From assembly GCA_021789975.1 (NCBI GenBank), contig JAJYIT010000001.1, positions 76,247 through 140,246 on the forward strand: a stretch of DNA of 64,000 bases. Direction: 5' to 3'. The notes below the pieces were generated by a model that did not search any database, was not told the origin of the DNA, and was given only the letters and a program-made list of their open reading frames with translations. Below, piece after piece: positions 1 to 8,321 of this stretch. Source of the stretch: Bacteroidota bacterium (lineage in GTDB: Bacteria; Bacteroidota; Ignavibacteria; Kryptoniales; JAKASW01). Both the position numbers and the translations under genes were made by a program. Numbering within the stretch: the stretch's first letter is position 1; each line of letters starts with the position of its first letter.

Positions 1-1
1 G

Positions 2-121
2 CGTAACCTTCCGATCAAGGAGATGCTTGCGAAGATTGATGCGGGTGTTAGAAAGTTTGTCGGGAATGCACCGCAACACGACGACATGACGATGGTGGTT
101 ATCAAAGTCAAGGGTACTTAG
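2..121 (+). CDS. PP2C/SpoIIE-type serine/threonine phosphatase, C-terminal end only
   Basis: Only the last 39 codons are inside the window; the gene runs in from the left. The end reads QHDDMTMVVIKVKG, which matches the final beta strands of SpoIIE/RsbU-type PP2C phosphatases, where the paired Asp (DD) binds metal and is followed by T-x-V-V. Such enzymes dephosphorylate anti-sigma-factor antagonists or similar partners. Upstream sensor domains cannot be seen. It ends 137 bp before the convergent IMPase-family gene, and I see no clear terminator between the two. Confidence 0.72.
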   Translation, partial: RNLPIKEMLAKIDAGVRKFVGNAPQHDDMTMVVIKVKGT

Positions 122-258
122 CAGGCGCGTTTGTGACGTGCTCTCTGCCTCTAGTGTTGAATCTGGACGGGATCCAAATGGTGAAAATAATCAGCGGCGT
201 GGGAGGATTGTTGAAACCGGATAGTCGGAACTTTGAATGTCGAAGGGTGATGAGAATC

Positions 259-1068
259 TTATCGTGCCAATTTCTTCAAAATGGTCTCGTGTAAGAATCC
301 ATTGGATGCGAGCCCCGTCCGTCCATATATGGTAGAATTTCCTTCGAAATCACTGAAAGCACCGCCAGCTTCTTCAATTATGGGCTTTATCGCGGCAACA
401 TCCCATGGGCTGACGATCGGATCTAACATCACCTCTGCCTGGCCATCCGCAACAAAAGTGTAACCGAAGCAGTCGCCGAAACCGCGATCGTGGTACGATG
501 ATTTTACTATGTCCACGAAGCCGCTCTCGTGCTTCGAGCCGACAAAATGGCTCAGCCCCCCAAAGACTACGGTAGATTTGTCCAATTCACCGATTCTACT
601 TACCCGGATTCTCTTGCCGTTACAGAACGCTCCATGTCTTCTCGTAGCGTAATAGATCTTCTTCAAAGCGGGTAGCGACATTACGCCCAACACCATCTCT
701 CCGTAGTGTTCAAGTCCGCATAATGTCCCCCAATAGGGTAAACCGCGCGTAAAGTTTCGCGTACCATCGATCGGGTCGATGATCCAGCGATCTACGGCAT
801 GCTGCTCATGTCCCGAAGTCATGTCTTGAGGATTACTGCTTTTCCCGAGTCTCTCTCCGAATTCTTCTCCGAAAAAACCATGATCCGGAAATCTCTTGGA
901 AAGTTCGGTAACAAGAAACTTCTCGCAATTTCTGTCTGCGATAGTAACCGGACTAAGGTCGGCTTTTAAATCGATTCGAAACTTAGTGCCGAAATATTTG
1001 AGGGTTATGCGTTCGGATGCCTTCACGAGCCTGATGGCAATCTCAAGTTCCTTAAGGAATGATTTCAA
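259..1068 (-). CDS. hisN: Inositol-monophosphatase family phosphatase, probably histidinol-phosphatase
   Basis: A 269-residue Mg2+-dependent phosphatase of the IMPase superfamily. Visible metal-site motifs are GEE (residues 67-69), DPIDGT (98-103) and WDVAA (222-226), in the usual order and spacing. The stretch DGTRNFTRGLPYWGTL is closer to HisN-type histidinol-phosphatases (PIDGT-x-x-F-x-x-G-x-P-x-WGTL) than to inositol phosphatases (PLDGT-x-NF-x-HG), so I infer the last-but-one step of histidine synthesis, L-histidinol phosphate to L-histidinol. No other his gene is nearby, so an inositol or nucleotide phosphatase role stays possible. Length is normal for the family. Confidence 0.75.
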   Translation of the reverse strand: MKSFLKELEIAIRLVKASERITLKYFGTKFRIDLKADLSPVTIADRNCEKFLVTELSKRFPDHGFFGEEFGERLGKSSNPQDMTSGHEQHAVDRWIIDPIDGTRNFTRGLPYWGTLCGLEHYGEMVLGVMSLPALKKIYYATRRHGAFCNGKRIRVSRIGELDKSTVVFGGLSHFVGSKHESGFVDIVKSSYHDRGFGDCFGYTFVADGQAEVMLDPIVSPWDVAAIKPIIEEAGGAFSDFEGNSTIYGRTGLASNGFLHETILKKLAR

Positions 1069-1121
1069 CTATCCCCTGACAATCCGGGTGAAACTGATTC
1101 CCCTTTTTCTCAGGACGAAGT

Positions 1122-1241
1122 TCAGCGAGTGGCTCCAGACCTGGTCTCGGCTGCCTTTGTCCTACGCGCCCTTACCTGTGCTTTTATTGCCTTGACTCTC
1201 TTGTGGTGCTTCTTCTTGGCTACTTTCGTCTTCTTGTTCAA
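1122..1241 (-). CDS. Possible small, very basic protein (39 aa)
   Basis: A short frame between clpC and hisN. It starts with TTG, preceded by a good ribosome-binding site (AAAGGGAGAAG), and encodes 39 residues, about half Lys/Arg/His (NKKTKVAKKKHHKRVKAIKA then RRTKAAETR). It lies after the clpC terminator and 53 bp before hisN on the same strand, so it could be the first gene of a two-gene transcript. Composition resembles small ribosome-associated basic proteins, but I do not recognise the family. The frame stays open upstream without a better start. It could equally be a chance frame. Confidence 0.4.
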   Translation of the reverse strand: MNKKTKVAKKKHHKRVKAIKAQVRARRTKAAETRSGATR

Positions 1242-1296
1242 TTCTTCTCCCTTTTTAGTAATTTTAACACCGGCAGAGCGAAAATTCAATTCTGGA

Positions 1297-1338
1297 GAAA
1301 AACAAAAAAGCGCTGGACGGTGCCCAACCGTTCAGCGC
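1297..1338 (-). terminator. Rho-independent terminator of clpC
   Basis: Read on the minus strand, an 11-bp stem (GCGCTGAACGG with CCGTCCAGCGC, one G-T pair) with a 7-nt loop is followed directly by TTTTTTGTTTTT. It begins about 24 bp after the clpC stop codon. Confidence 0.85.
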
Positions 1339-1361
1339 GCTTTGCAGTGAAAATCTCTTTC

Positions 1362-3872
1362 TCAACTTGTACTGACATCCGACAGATTCGGATCTTTCGT
1401 CTGGCTCTTCTCCTTCATCTCCGTGAATTTCAACTCACCGCTTCTCTTATCGACTTTTACCTTCACCACCATGCCTTCAGTGAATGTTCCTTTCAGCATC
1501 TCTTCGGCGAGTGGGTCCTCCAGGTATCGCTGGACCGCTCTCTGAAGCGGACGGGCACCATATGCGGGATCAAATCCTTTCTCCGAAAGGAACTCTTTCG
1601 CCGGTTTCGTCAGATCGAGTTTTACACCGAGAACATTTAGTCTTTTCCGAAGGCTCTCGGTGTGAATATCTATGATCTTCTTTATGCCACTGGTCTCCAG
1701 TGAGTGGAATATGATGACATCGTCAATTCTGTTCATGAACTCGGGATTAAACAGACGTTTCATCGCCTCTTCGATGATGCCCTTCATGGAGCTATACTTG
1801 TCTTCGGAAGTTGACTGTCCGAAACCAAAGGAACCCGCAGGCTTAATGTCCCGGGTTCCGATATTTGTTGTCATAATCAATATGGCATTCTTGAAATCTA
1901 CTCTGCGTCCGAGACTGTCGGTTAATATGCCGTCGTCGAGTACCTGGAGGAGGATATTGAAGACGTCAGGATGTGCCTTTTCTATTTCGTCAAGCAGGAC
2001 AACGCTGTATGGCTTCCGTCGCACTTTTTCAGTGAGCTGGCCGCCTTCTTCGTAGCCGACATATCCGGGAGGTGCTCCAACCAGACGACTGACGTTGAAT
2101 TTCTCCATGTATTCCGACATATCGATTCTCACCAGCGCGTCGTCGGAGTCGAAAAGGTATCGTGCGAGCGCCTTTGCCAACTCGGTCTTTCCTACTCCGG
2201 TTGGTCCTGCGAATATGAAGGATCCGATCGGGCGCCGAGGATCTTTAAGTCCAGCCCGTGCCCGCCTGATCGCTTTGCTCATCTTTATGACCGCTTCGTC
2301 CTGACCGACGACTACCTTCTTCAACTCGTCGGCCATCTTCAGCAGCTTCGCAGACTCGCTCTCCGCAATCTTGTTTACCGGAATCCCGGTCATCATTGCC
2401 ACAACATCCGCGACGTGTTCTTGAGTGACATCGTGTACAGTCGTCTCGGCCTTCAGTTCCCATTCGCGCTTGGCAATCTCCAGATCAGATAAGAGCTTCT
2501 TTTCGAGGTCCCTCAGCCTCGCCGCCTCCTCGAAATCCTGGGTCTTCACAACCTTATTCTTTTGTAGCTTTACCTTCTCAATCTCTTCTTCGAGATCCAC
2601 TATTTCTTTCGGAGCAATAATATTTGCGAGATGGATTCTCGATCCCGCCTCGTCCATAACGTCTATCGCTTTGTCCGGGAGGAATCTATCTGTCATATAC
2701 CTGTCGCTCAGCTTTACCGCAGAATCGATTGCCGCGTCGGTATAACGCACGTTATGATGCTCTTCGTATTTCTGTTTAATATTGTTCAATATCTGTATGG
2801 TCTCATCGACCGTGGTCGGTTCTACCATTATTTTTTGGAATCTTCTATCGAGTGCGCCGTCTTTCTCGATGTACTGTCTGTAATCGTCAAGCGTCGTTGC
2901 GCCAATGCATTGAATTTCGCCGCGGGCGAGGGCAGGCTTAAACATGTTCGAAGCATCAAGCGAACCTGAAGCACCGCCTGCACCGACAATCGTATGAAGC
3001 TCGTCAATGAAAAGGATTACATCTTTTGCCTTTTCCAGCTCGTTGAGAACCGCTTTCATCCTTTCTTCAAATTGACCGCGGTACTTCGTGCCGGCGACCA
3101 GGGCAGCAAGGTCAAGAGTGACCACGCGCTTGTTGTGAAGAACTCGAGACACTTTCTTTTGGACTATGCGAAGTGCAAGTCCCTCAGCGATAGCCGTTTT
3201 TCCTACCCCCGGTTCGCCTATCAGGACGGGGTTGTTTTTCTTCCTCCGTGCCAGTACCTGTGCGACCCGCTCGATTTCCTTCTCTCTCCCGATGATCGGA
3301 TCGAGCTTGTCTTCCATTGCAAGCTTGGTGAGGTCTCTTCCGAAATTATCAAGCACAGGTGTCTTTGATTTCTCACCCTTGCGTTGCTCACCTGGTGCTG
3401 CGTGCTGGGCCGTCTGCGAAGCAGCCTGGGAAGGTCTCCCATTTATGATGTTATCAAGTTCCTGTCGGACACTGTCGTAGGTGACGTTGAATTGATGAAG
3501 AATCTGAGACGCCACGTTGTCATCATCTCGCAGAAGTGAAAGGAGGAGGTGCTCCGTTCCAATTACGTCGGACTTGTAAAGCTTGGCCTCGAGGTAAGTA
3601 ATCTTGAGAACCTTCTCCGCCTGCTTGGTTAGAGGGATATTGCCGATAGTGAGCGTGCCGCCCGAAGTGCGGACAGTGTCTTCTACTGCTTTCTTAAGCT
3701 TATAAAGGTCGACGCCGAGATTGCGAAGGATCTTTACAGCTATTCCTTCGCCCTCCCGAATAATCCCAAGCAGAAGGTGCTCGGTTCCGATGAAATCGTG
3801 GCCCAGCCTCAGAGCCTCTTCGCGACTGAGCCTTATGACATCCTGCACTCGGTTGGAGAAATTTCCTTCCAT
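1362..3872 (-). CDS. clpC: ATP-dependent Clp protease ATP-binding subunit ClpC
   Basis: An 836-residue Hsp100 unfoldase that feeds substrates to ClpP in the cytoplasm. Domains in order: two Clp-N repeats (about 1-70 and 80-145, each with GTEHLLL), a Gln/Ala-rich linker, AAA+ domain 1 with Walker A GEPGVGKT (219-226) and Walker B VILFIDE, a UVR-type coiled coil in the middle region (the feature that separates ClpC from ClpB), and AAA+ domain 2 with Walker A GPTGVGKT (about 555) and the [13 protein letters not shown] segment. Length is typical. No mcsA, mcsB or ctsR gene is adjacent, unlike Firmicutes. A perfect inverted repeat lies 47 bp upstream. Confidence 0.97.
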   Translation of the reverse strand: MEGNFSNRVQDVIRLSREEALRLGHDFIGTEHLLLGIIREGEGIAVKILRNLGVDLYKLKKAVEDTVRTSGGTLTIGNIPLTKQAEKVLKITYLEAKLYKSDVIGTEHLLLSLLRDDDNVASQILHQFNVTYDSVRQELDNIINGRPSQAASQTAQHAAPGEQRKGEKSKTPVLDNFGRDLTKLAMEDKLDPIIGREKEIERVAQVLARRKKNNPVLIGEPGVGKTAIAEGLALRIVQKKVSRVLHNKRVVTLDLAALVAGTKYRGQFEERMKAVLNELEKAKDVILFIDELHTIVGAGGASGSLDASNMFKPALARGEIQCIGATTLDDYRQYIEKDGALDRRFQKIMVEPTTVDETIQILNNIKQKYEEHHNVRYTDAAIDSAVKLSDRYMTDRFLPDKAIDVMDEAGSRIHLANIIAPKEIVDLEEEIEKVKLQKNKVVKTQDFEEAARLRDLEKKLLSDLEIAKREWELKAETTVHDVTQEHVADVVAMMTGIPVNKIAESESAKLLKMADELKKVVVGQDEAVIKMSKAIRRARAGLKDPRRPIGSFIFAGPTGVGKTELAKALARYLFDSDDALVRIDMSEYMEKFNVSRLVGAPPGYVGYEEGGQLTEKVRRKPYSVVLLDEIEKAHPDVFNILLQVLDDGILTDSLGRRVDFKNAILIMTTNIGTRDIKPAGSFGFGQSTSEDKYSSMKGIIEEAMKRLFNPEFMNRIDDVIIFHSLETSGIKKIIDIHTESLRKRLNVLGVKLDLTKPAKEFLSEKGFDPAYGARPLQRAVQRYLEDPLAEEMLKGTFTEGMVVKVKVDKRSGELKFTEMKEKSQTKDPNLSDVSTS

Positions 3873-4383
3873 TTCAAACCTGGTATTTTAGTTTCGATAT
3901 TTATTTGAACATCCGCCCGTGAAATTCAGTTTCACAGCATGGATGTCATTCATCACACCCAGCTTCAATGCTTTCAGAACTCAATTTAAAGCGGATCGTG
4001 GGCATTATCCACACACCTTCGCACCTCAGAATCTTGAGGTTGCCTTCCTTAATTTCGGAAATCTTCAGTTAAAATCAAGTCAATTATCTCGACAGGAAAA
4101 CAAGCAGAATTGCCGGAAAACGACCAAAGAAACGGGAGCGATGCGATTTCCGGTAGTGTCTTAATTTGAATCTCACTTCAAAGAAGAAAAGTAAATGAAC
4201 CGCAATGATCGTAAGGATCGCGAAGTTCTGTATCGCTAAAAGATCCTTAGCGTGCCTTAACGATCTCCGCGGTTTGAGAAAAACATAAATTAGCACACCA
4301 CTGATTCCTTTGAAAAGTGGGCATCGTTTTTTAATTTCACTAAGCTTCGCATTTGATTAACCAATCGGGTTTGTGGCATTGCA
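3873..4383. other. Intergenic region between divergent clpC and the DUF47 gene
   Basis: About 510 bp with no convincing gene on either strand. It must hold the promoters for clpC (minus) and for the phosphate-uptake pair (plus). The only clear structures are the GTGAAA/TTTCAC repeat at 3919-3935 and a short CCTCA/TGAGG stem near 4024-4039. Frames of 70-81 codons here lack ribosome-binding sites and resemble no protein I know. I looked for tRNA, tmRNA or RNase P RNA signatures and found none. Confidence 0.6.
3919..3935 (-). promoter_or_regulatory. Inverted repeat upstream of clpC (possible operator)
   Basis: GTGAAA-N5-TTTCAC is a perfect 6-bp inverted repeat centred about 55 bp upstream of the clpC start codon. 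Its place suits a repressor or activator site in the promoter region. It is not the HrcA CIRCE element or a CtsR heptad, so the factor is unknown. Confidence 0.35.
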
Positions 4384-5028
4384 GTGAAAATTGACAGACT
4401 GATCCAAGTTCTGCTTCCGCACGACCAGAAGTTTTACAATCTCTTTGAGGAATCAACCAGACTACTATCAAAAGCTTCGGTCAGACTCAAGAAAATTGCC
4501 GATGCAGACGCGCCAGAGACGCGGGCACTTGCAAAAGAAATTGAGGACCTTGAACACCAGGCAGATGAGGTAACACACGAAATCTTCGGCGAGCTGAACG
4601 CGACTTTCGTGACTCCCTTCGACAGGGAGGATATCCATGAGCTCGCCTCCTCTCTAGATGACATCGTGGACTTCATAAACGGGAGCGCGTCTCGTTTTGT
4701 CCTTTACGATGTCCAACGAAGAACTCAGTTCATGCGGCAACTGATGGATATTATTGTTCGTTCAGTAGAGGCTGTCGGAAAAGGGGTTTCATGCCTGAGA
4801 GATTTCAGAAATTCTGCGAGTCTTCAGAAGGTCCTTCGTGATGTCAACAGCTACGAGAACGAAGCGGACGCCGTTTTTGAACAGGCGATCGGCGAACTCT
4901 TCGAGAATGAAAAAAACGTGATTGAACTCATCAAGTTGAAAGAGATTTATGTCGGACTCGAAACGGCAACGGACAGATGTGAAGACGCGGCAAATGTTCT
5001 TGAATCTATATTGATTAAGCATGCCTGA
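4384..5028 (+). CDS. DUF47 / PhoU-like accessory protein of the PiT transporter
   Basis: A 214-residue all-helical protein of the DUF47 (TIGR00153) family, distantly related to PhoU. These proteins are nearly always encoded beside PiT-type phosphate transporters and are thought to control them. The family pattern of Asp/Glu-rich helices is visible: LEHQADEVTHEIF near residues 58-70, TPFDREDIHELASSLDDIVDFI near 77-98, and a matching second half with YENEADAVFEQAI and ETATDRCEDAANVLE. It starts with GTG; no ATG start fits. The PiT gene follows 12 bp later, so the two are surely one transcript. Confidence 0.9.
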   Translation: MKIDRLIQVLLPHDQKFYNLFEESTRLLSKASVRLKKIADADAPETRALAKEIEDLEHQADEVTHEIFGELNATFVTPFDREDIHELASSLDDIVDFINGSASRFVLYDVQRRTQFMRQLMDIIVRSVEAVGKGVSCLRDFRNSASLQKVLRDVNSYENEADAVFEQAIGELFENEKNVIELIKLKEIYVGLETATDRCEDAANVLESILIKHA

Positions 5029-5040
5029 CGTTCTTCGAGT

Positions 5041-6033
5041 TTGATGCTTACGCTCGTTATTGTCATTATCCTGGTTGCGCTGGTCTTCGATTTCCTGAAC
5101 GGGTTTCATGACTCCGCGAATTCCATTGCTACTGTAGTGTCAACTCGGGTGCTTACTCCGAGGAAAGCAGTTGCCTGGGCGGCCTTCTTCAATTTTATCG
5201 CGGCATTCTTCTTCGGACTTAAGGTGGCCGACACGCTCGGGAAAGGTCTGGTGGAGTTAAGTGTAGTTAATCAATATGTGATCCTAAGCGGATTGATCGG
5301 TGCCATAGCATGGGACATCATAACATGGTACTATGGTCTTCCAACGAGTTCGTCCCATGCCCTGATGGGTGGATACGCAGGAGCCGCGATCGCCAAAGCT
5401 GGTTTTTCTGCCATCCTCTATAGTGGTTGGACCGGCACAGTCGCTTTCATAGTTGTCGCACCGATAATGGGGCTGTCAGTGGCGTTTCTGCTAATGCTGG
5501 TTGTGGTCTGGGTATTCCACAGGAGGTCATCGGAAAGGGTAAACAAGGCATTCAGGAAACTTCAGCTCGTATCGGCTGCCTTCCTCAGCCTCGGCCATGG
5601 CACAAACGATGCTCAGAAGACTATGGGGGTGATAACCGGACTTTTGGTTACTTCCGGCTTCCTGAAGTCTTTCCATGTACCATTCTGGGTAATCATTTTG
5701 TGCAACTTCACAATCGCAATGGGAACGCTTTTTGGCGGATGGAGAATTGTAAAGACGATGGGTCAGAAGATTACTCGTTTGCGACCTGTTGATGGTTTCT
5801 GTGCAGAAACAGCGGGCGGAATCACATTGCTAGTGGCCACATTTTTCGGGATTCCTGTCAGCACAACACATACAATCAACGGGGGGATAATGGGTGTGGG
5901 CGCAACTAAGCGCGTTTCGGCCGTAAGGTGGGGGGTTGCCGGCAATATCGTCCTCGCCTGGATTCTTACAATACCGATGGCTGCATTAGTTGGTGCCGGT
6001 GCCTTTAAGATAGTAGAGATTTTTGTAAAATGA
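5041..6033 (+). CDS. pit: PiT-family inorganic phosphate transporter
   Basis: A 330-residue inner-membrane protein that couples phosphate (as metal phosphate) uptake to protons or Na+. The two PiT signatures are present: FDFLNGFHDSANSIATVVST near the N terminus and the inverted-repeat copy HGTNDAQKTMGVITG near residues 184-198. About ten hydrophobic segments follow the family layout. The start could be TTG at 5041 or ATG at 5044; neither has a strong ribosome-binding site, which fits translational coupling to the DUF47 gene 12 bp upstream. Low-affinity uptake by this system complements the PstS proteins near 50-52 kb. Confidence 0.95.
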   Translation: MMLTLVIVIILVALVFDFLNGFHDSANSIATVVSTRVLTPRKAVAWAAFFNFIAAFFFGLKVADTLGKGLVELSVVNQYVILSGLIGAIAWDIITWYYGLPTSSSHALMGGYAGAAIAKAGFSAILYSGWTGTVAFIVVAPIMGLSVAFLLMLVVVWVFHRRSSERVNKAFRKLQLVSAAFLSLGHGTNDAQKTMGVITGLLVTSGFLKSFHVPFWVIILCNFTIAMGTLFGGWRIVKTMGQKITRLRPVDGFCAETAGGITLLVATFFGIPVSTTHTINGGIMGVGATKRVSAVRWGVAGNIVLAWILTIPMAALVGAGAFKIVEIFVK

Positions 6034-6291
6034 GATTTCCCGGATCGAGCGTAATCCGCCGACGTGTTCCTTCAAATGATGTGTTCCCACTGGAGCGCCG
6101 AGGTACCTTGGAGACGGATCGGTCAATCCGACGAGCAGCGAGACGACCCCTGATTCTTTCGTTGACTTTTGAAAATATATGGTTTAACTTCTCTTCAGTT
6201 GGCAAGGTTTGGGAACATTTGTTAGACACCGCATCCGAATCCATTGTTGCGGTTTCCTGAATTTCACTCGGTTTAAAGGGGAGAGCAGAGA

Positions 6292-6519
6292 GTGGCTGGA
6301 GAACAAAAAGTACCAAAAAGGCTGGCTTCCAACATCCTTAAAGTCGAAGTCATTTTACTCGTGGGTATGCTCATTGAAGCCTACGGCTATTTTTATAACC
6401 GGGGTGTGATCCTATACGCCGGCCTAATGATTACCCTAGTCGGTGCAATCCTTGGTGTTTTCTTCATGTCTGCATCGGTACGTGCAGTTGGGATCGCTCG
6501 ACCCAGCAACCCGAGTTGA
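6292..6519 (+). CDS. Small two-span membrane protein of unknown function
   Basis: A 75-residue protein starting with GTG after a good ribosome-binding site (AAAGGGGAG). Hydrophobic segments at about 15-33 and 38-60 suggest two membrane spans with a short Asn-Arg-Gly loop; the N terminus is basic (KVPKRLASN). I do not recognise the family. It stands alone, 258 bp after pit and 235 bp before the next gene. Start site, ribosome-binding site and hydrophobic pattern together support a real gene. Confidence 0.6.
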   Translation: MAGEQKVPKRLASNILKVEVILLVGMLIEAYGYFYNRGVILYAGLMITLVGAILGVFFMSASVRAVGIARPSNPS

Positions 6520-6754
6520 GATTTCTTTTTATCCTGCTTATACGTTGTTCATCTATACCTGAGATTGCTTCTCGTCCCATCGCGTGGGCGTAGGAATTCA
6601 GACCTATGACCTGACAATTCACTGATAGGTTTGCGCTAAAGTTAGTGAGCGCCCCGGACAAGAATAGAACTTTGTTCGTGAAATAGCGTCTAACTTGGTG
6701 ATTTGACATTTGTTCTGGATTTGTTTAAAATTCCAACAGAACGCGGAGGATACG

Positions 6755-7243
6755 ATGAAGAAGATTGCAGGTTTAGTTGCCCTTTCACTCTTGTTGTGCT
6801 CTACGAGTTATGCCCAATTCAGGAACCAGGTGAGTCAGCCAAGCGTAGATCATTCGCTGTTTCGATCTAATGAAGGAGGCGGACTTCTTTTGGGTTTGTT
6901 TAACCCTGCCAATTTCTCGATGAGGCAATCAGTGTCGATGAGCTACATGACCATGGGTCGTGAGGGAATGTCGCTGGCGATGTATACAAACAGCATGAGT
7001 TACAGGATAAGCCAGCCTCTAACACTAAGTGCAGATGTGAGCGTTATGAATTCACCCTTTAATTCTTTCGGAAAAAACTTCACTAACAGCATAAACGGTA
7101 TATATTTAACTAGGGCAGATCTCAATTATCATCCGTCTCAGAACTTTCAGGTCGATCTGCAATTTAACCAGGACCCGCTTTATAGATACAATCCGTACTA
7201 CGGCTACTACAACCCGTGGGGATACTACGCATTCCCGAGGTGA
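6755..7243 (+). CDS. Secreted or outer-membrane-associated hypothetical protein
   Basis: A 162-residue protein starting at ATG 6755 after GCGGAGGA; the frame stays open upstream, but only this start gives a clean signal peptide (MKKIAGLVALSLLLCSTSYA, cleavage before QFRNQ). The mature part is rich in Ser, Met and Asn with alternating polar and hydrophobic residues (LTLSADVSVMN, FQVDLQFNQDPLY), a pattern seen in small beta-rich envelope proteins. It ends in a Tyr/Asn/Pro-rich tail with repeated NPYYGYYNPWGYY. Function unknown. It has no tight operon partner: the next gene starts 111 bp later. Confidence 0.7.
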   Translation: MKKIAGLVALSLLLCSTSYAQFRNQVSQPSVDHSLFRSNEGGGLLLGLFNPANFSMRQSVSMSYMTMGREGMSLAMYTNSMSYRISQPLTLSADVSVMNSPFNSFGKNFTNSINGIYLTRADLNYHPSQNFQVDLQFNQDPLYRYNPYYGYYNPWGYYAFPR

Positions 7244-7354
7244 GTTTTTGCGGGCATTTTGTCGGCCCGTTGTTTTATATGGGGAGTGCAGGGGGATTCT
7301 TGCCGCTTCCAAGTCGTCGGTTAGTTGCCACGGAGGCCTGCCAATAAATCATTG

Positions 7355-7861
7355 ATGAAAAGACTTAGAGGTAAGAAGAATCCCTCACCGAATGTCCGTT
7401 CCCGTAAACGCTCGGGGAGGTTCTTTACCGTTGCGTACCAGTCTTTCGTCGTGAGCCTTGCGATAATCCTTGTGGGGTCATTGATAGATCATTTCATAAT
7501 TAATCCCACAGTCTCCTCGCTGAGGATGGAAACGACCTCTCCCACCAAAGTAGAAAAGCATATCCAGGTGAGTGTTCGAAACGAGTGTGGTGTGAGCAAT
7601 ATCGCTATGGATTACACGGATTTTCTCAGGAAAAGGGGCTTTGATGTTGTAGAGACGGACAATGGTTCGGGCTTCGACAGAAAAACGACTACCGTCGTCG
7701 ATGCCACCGGGAATTATCAAAACGCATTGAAAGTAGCGGAGGTCCTCGGGGTACAAAAAAGGAATGTTGTAACGAGGATAGATCCGCACGCGTACGTCGA
7801 TGTGGAAGTCTTGATAGGAAGCGATTACGTAAATCTTAAACCAAAAGAAGGTATTGAGTAA
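7355..7861 (+). CDS. LytR C-terminal (LytR_C) domain membrane protein
   Basis: About 168 residues: a Lys/Arg-rich cytoplasmic N terminus, one membrane span (about 27-45), then a periplasmic LytR_C domain, recognised by VSVRNECGVSNIAMDYTDFL, the segment KRGFDVVETDN and the typical YVDVEVLIGSDY ending. In Gram-positives this domain follows the LytR/CpsA/Psr wall-polymer transferase; stand-alone copies with one membrane anchor are common in Bacteroidota relatives and have no proven role. The frame also allows a TTG start at 7325; GGAGG at 7332-7336 is oddly placed for either start. It overlaps the TTG-initiated form of rsfS, so both are cotranscribed. Confidence 0.75.
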   Translation: MKRLRGKKNPSPNVRSRKRSGRFFTVAYQSFVVSLAIILVGSLIDHFIINPTVSSLRMETTSPTKVEKHIQVSVRNECGVSNIAMDYTDFLRKRGFDVVETDNGSGFDRKTTTVVDATGNYQNALKVAEVLGVQKRNVVTRIDPHAYVDVEVLIGSDYVNLKPKEGIE

Positions 7862-7862
7862 T

Positions 7863-8321
7863 ATGGCAAAGCGAAAGAGTCTCCACAGCCAAATCGCCGA
7901 GATCGCCCTTTCGAAAAAGGCGAACAATGTTGTAGTTCTCGATTTGAGGAAGCTGACTTCAATGACCGACTACTTTGTGGTTTGCAGCGGAGACTCGGAG
8001 ACTCATGTGAAGGCAATAGCGGAGGCAATTCTCTCGGACATGGAAGCGGTGGGAGAGAGAGCATGGCATTCAGAAGGTCAGCACAACCTCCAGTGGGTAA
8101 TCCTGGACTATGTCGATGTAGTGGTACATGTCTTCCACAAGGATGCACGTCAGTTCTACGGTCTTGAAAAGCTTTGGGGCGATGCCCGCATCCAACGCGT
8201 TGAAGATGCGAGGACTCAGGTAGCCGCAGCTGTGAGAAGTGCACCTGTCAAAAACCGACGTGATCAAATCACCAAAGCGGCGAAGTCTAAGAAGCGGAAA
8301 GCAGGTCGAGCAGAAGAATGA
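7863..8321 (+). CDS. rsfS: Ribosomal silencing factor RsfS
   Basis: A 152-residue protein of the RsfS/Iojap family, which binds ribosomal protein uL14 and blocks joining of 30S and 50S subunits when nutrients run short. The family core is clear: NNVVVLDLRKLTSMTDYFVV near residues 22-41, the CSGDSETHVKAIAEAI helix, WVILDYVDVVVHVF, and the YGLEKLWGDA segment. A basic tail of about 35 residues extends beyond the usual end. I chose ATG at 7863, one base after the previous stop; a TTG nine bases earlier is possible. It overlaps argS by 4 bp (ATGA). Confidence 0.95.
   Translation: MAKRKSLHSQIAEIALSKKANNVVVLDLRKLTSMTDYFVVCSGDSETHVKAIAEAILSDMEAVGERAWHSEGQHNLQWVILDYVDVVVHVFHKDARQFYGLEKLWGDARIQRVEDARTQVAAAVRSAPVKNRRDQITKAAKSKKRKAGRAEE

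Noticed and set aside
4300-4383. Pho box before the DUF47-PiT pair
   Set aside because: TTTCAC, TTCGCA and TTAACC do sit at 11-bp period, but no -10 element is found at the expected 20 bp and the start codon follows too soon.
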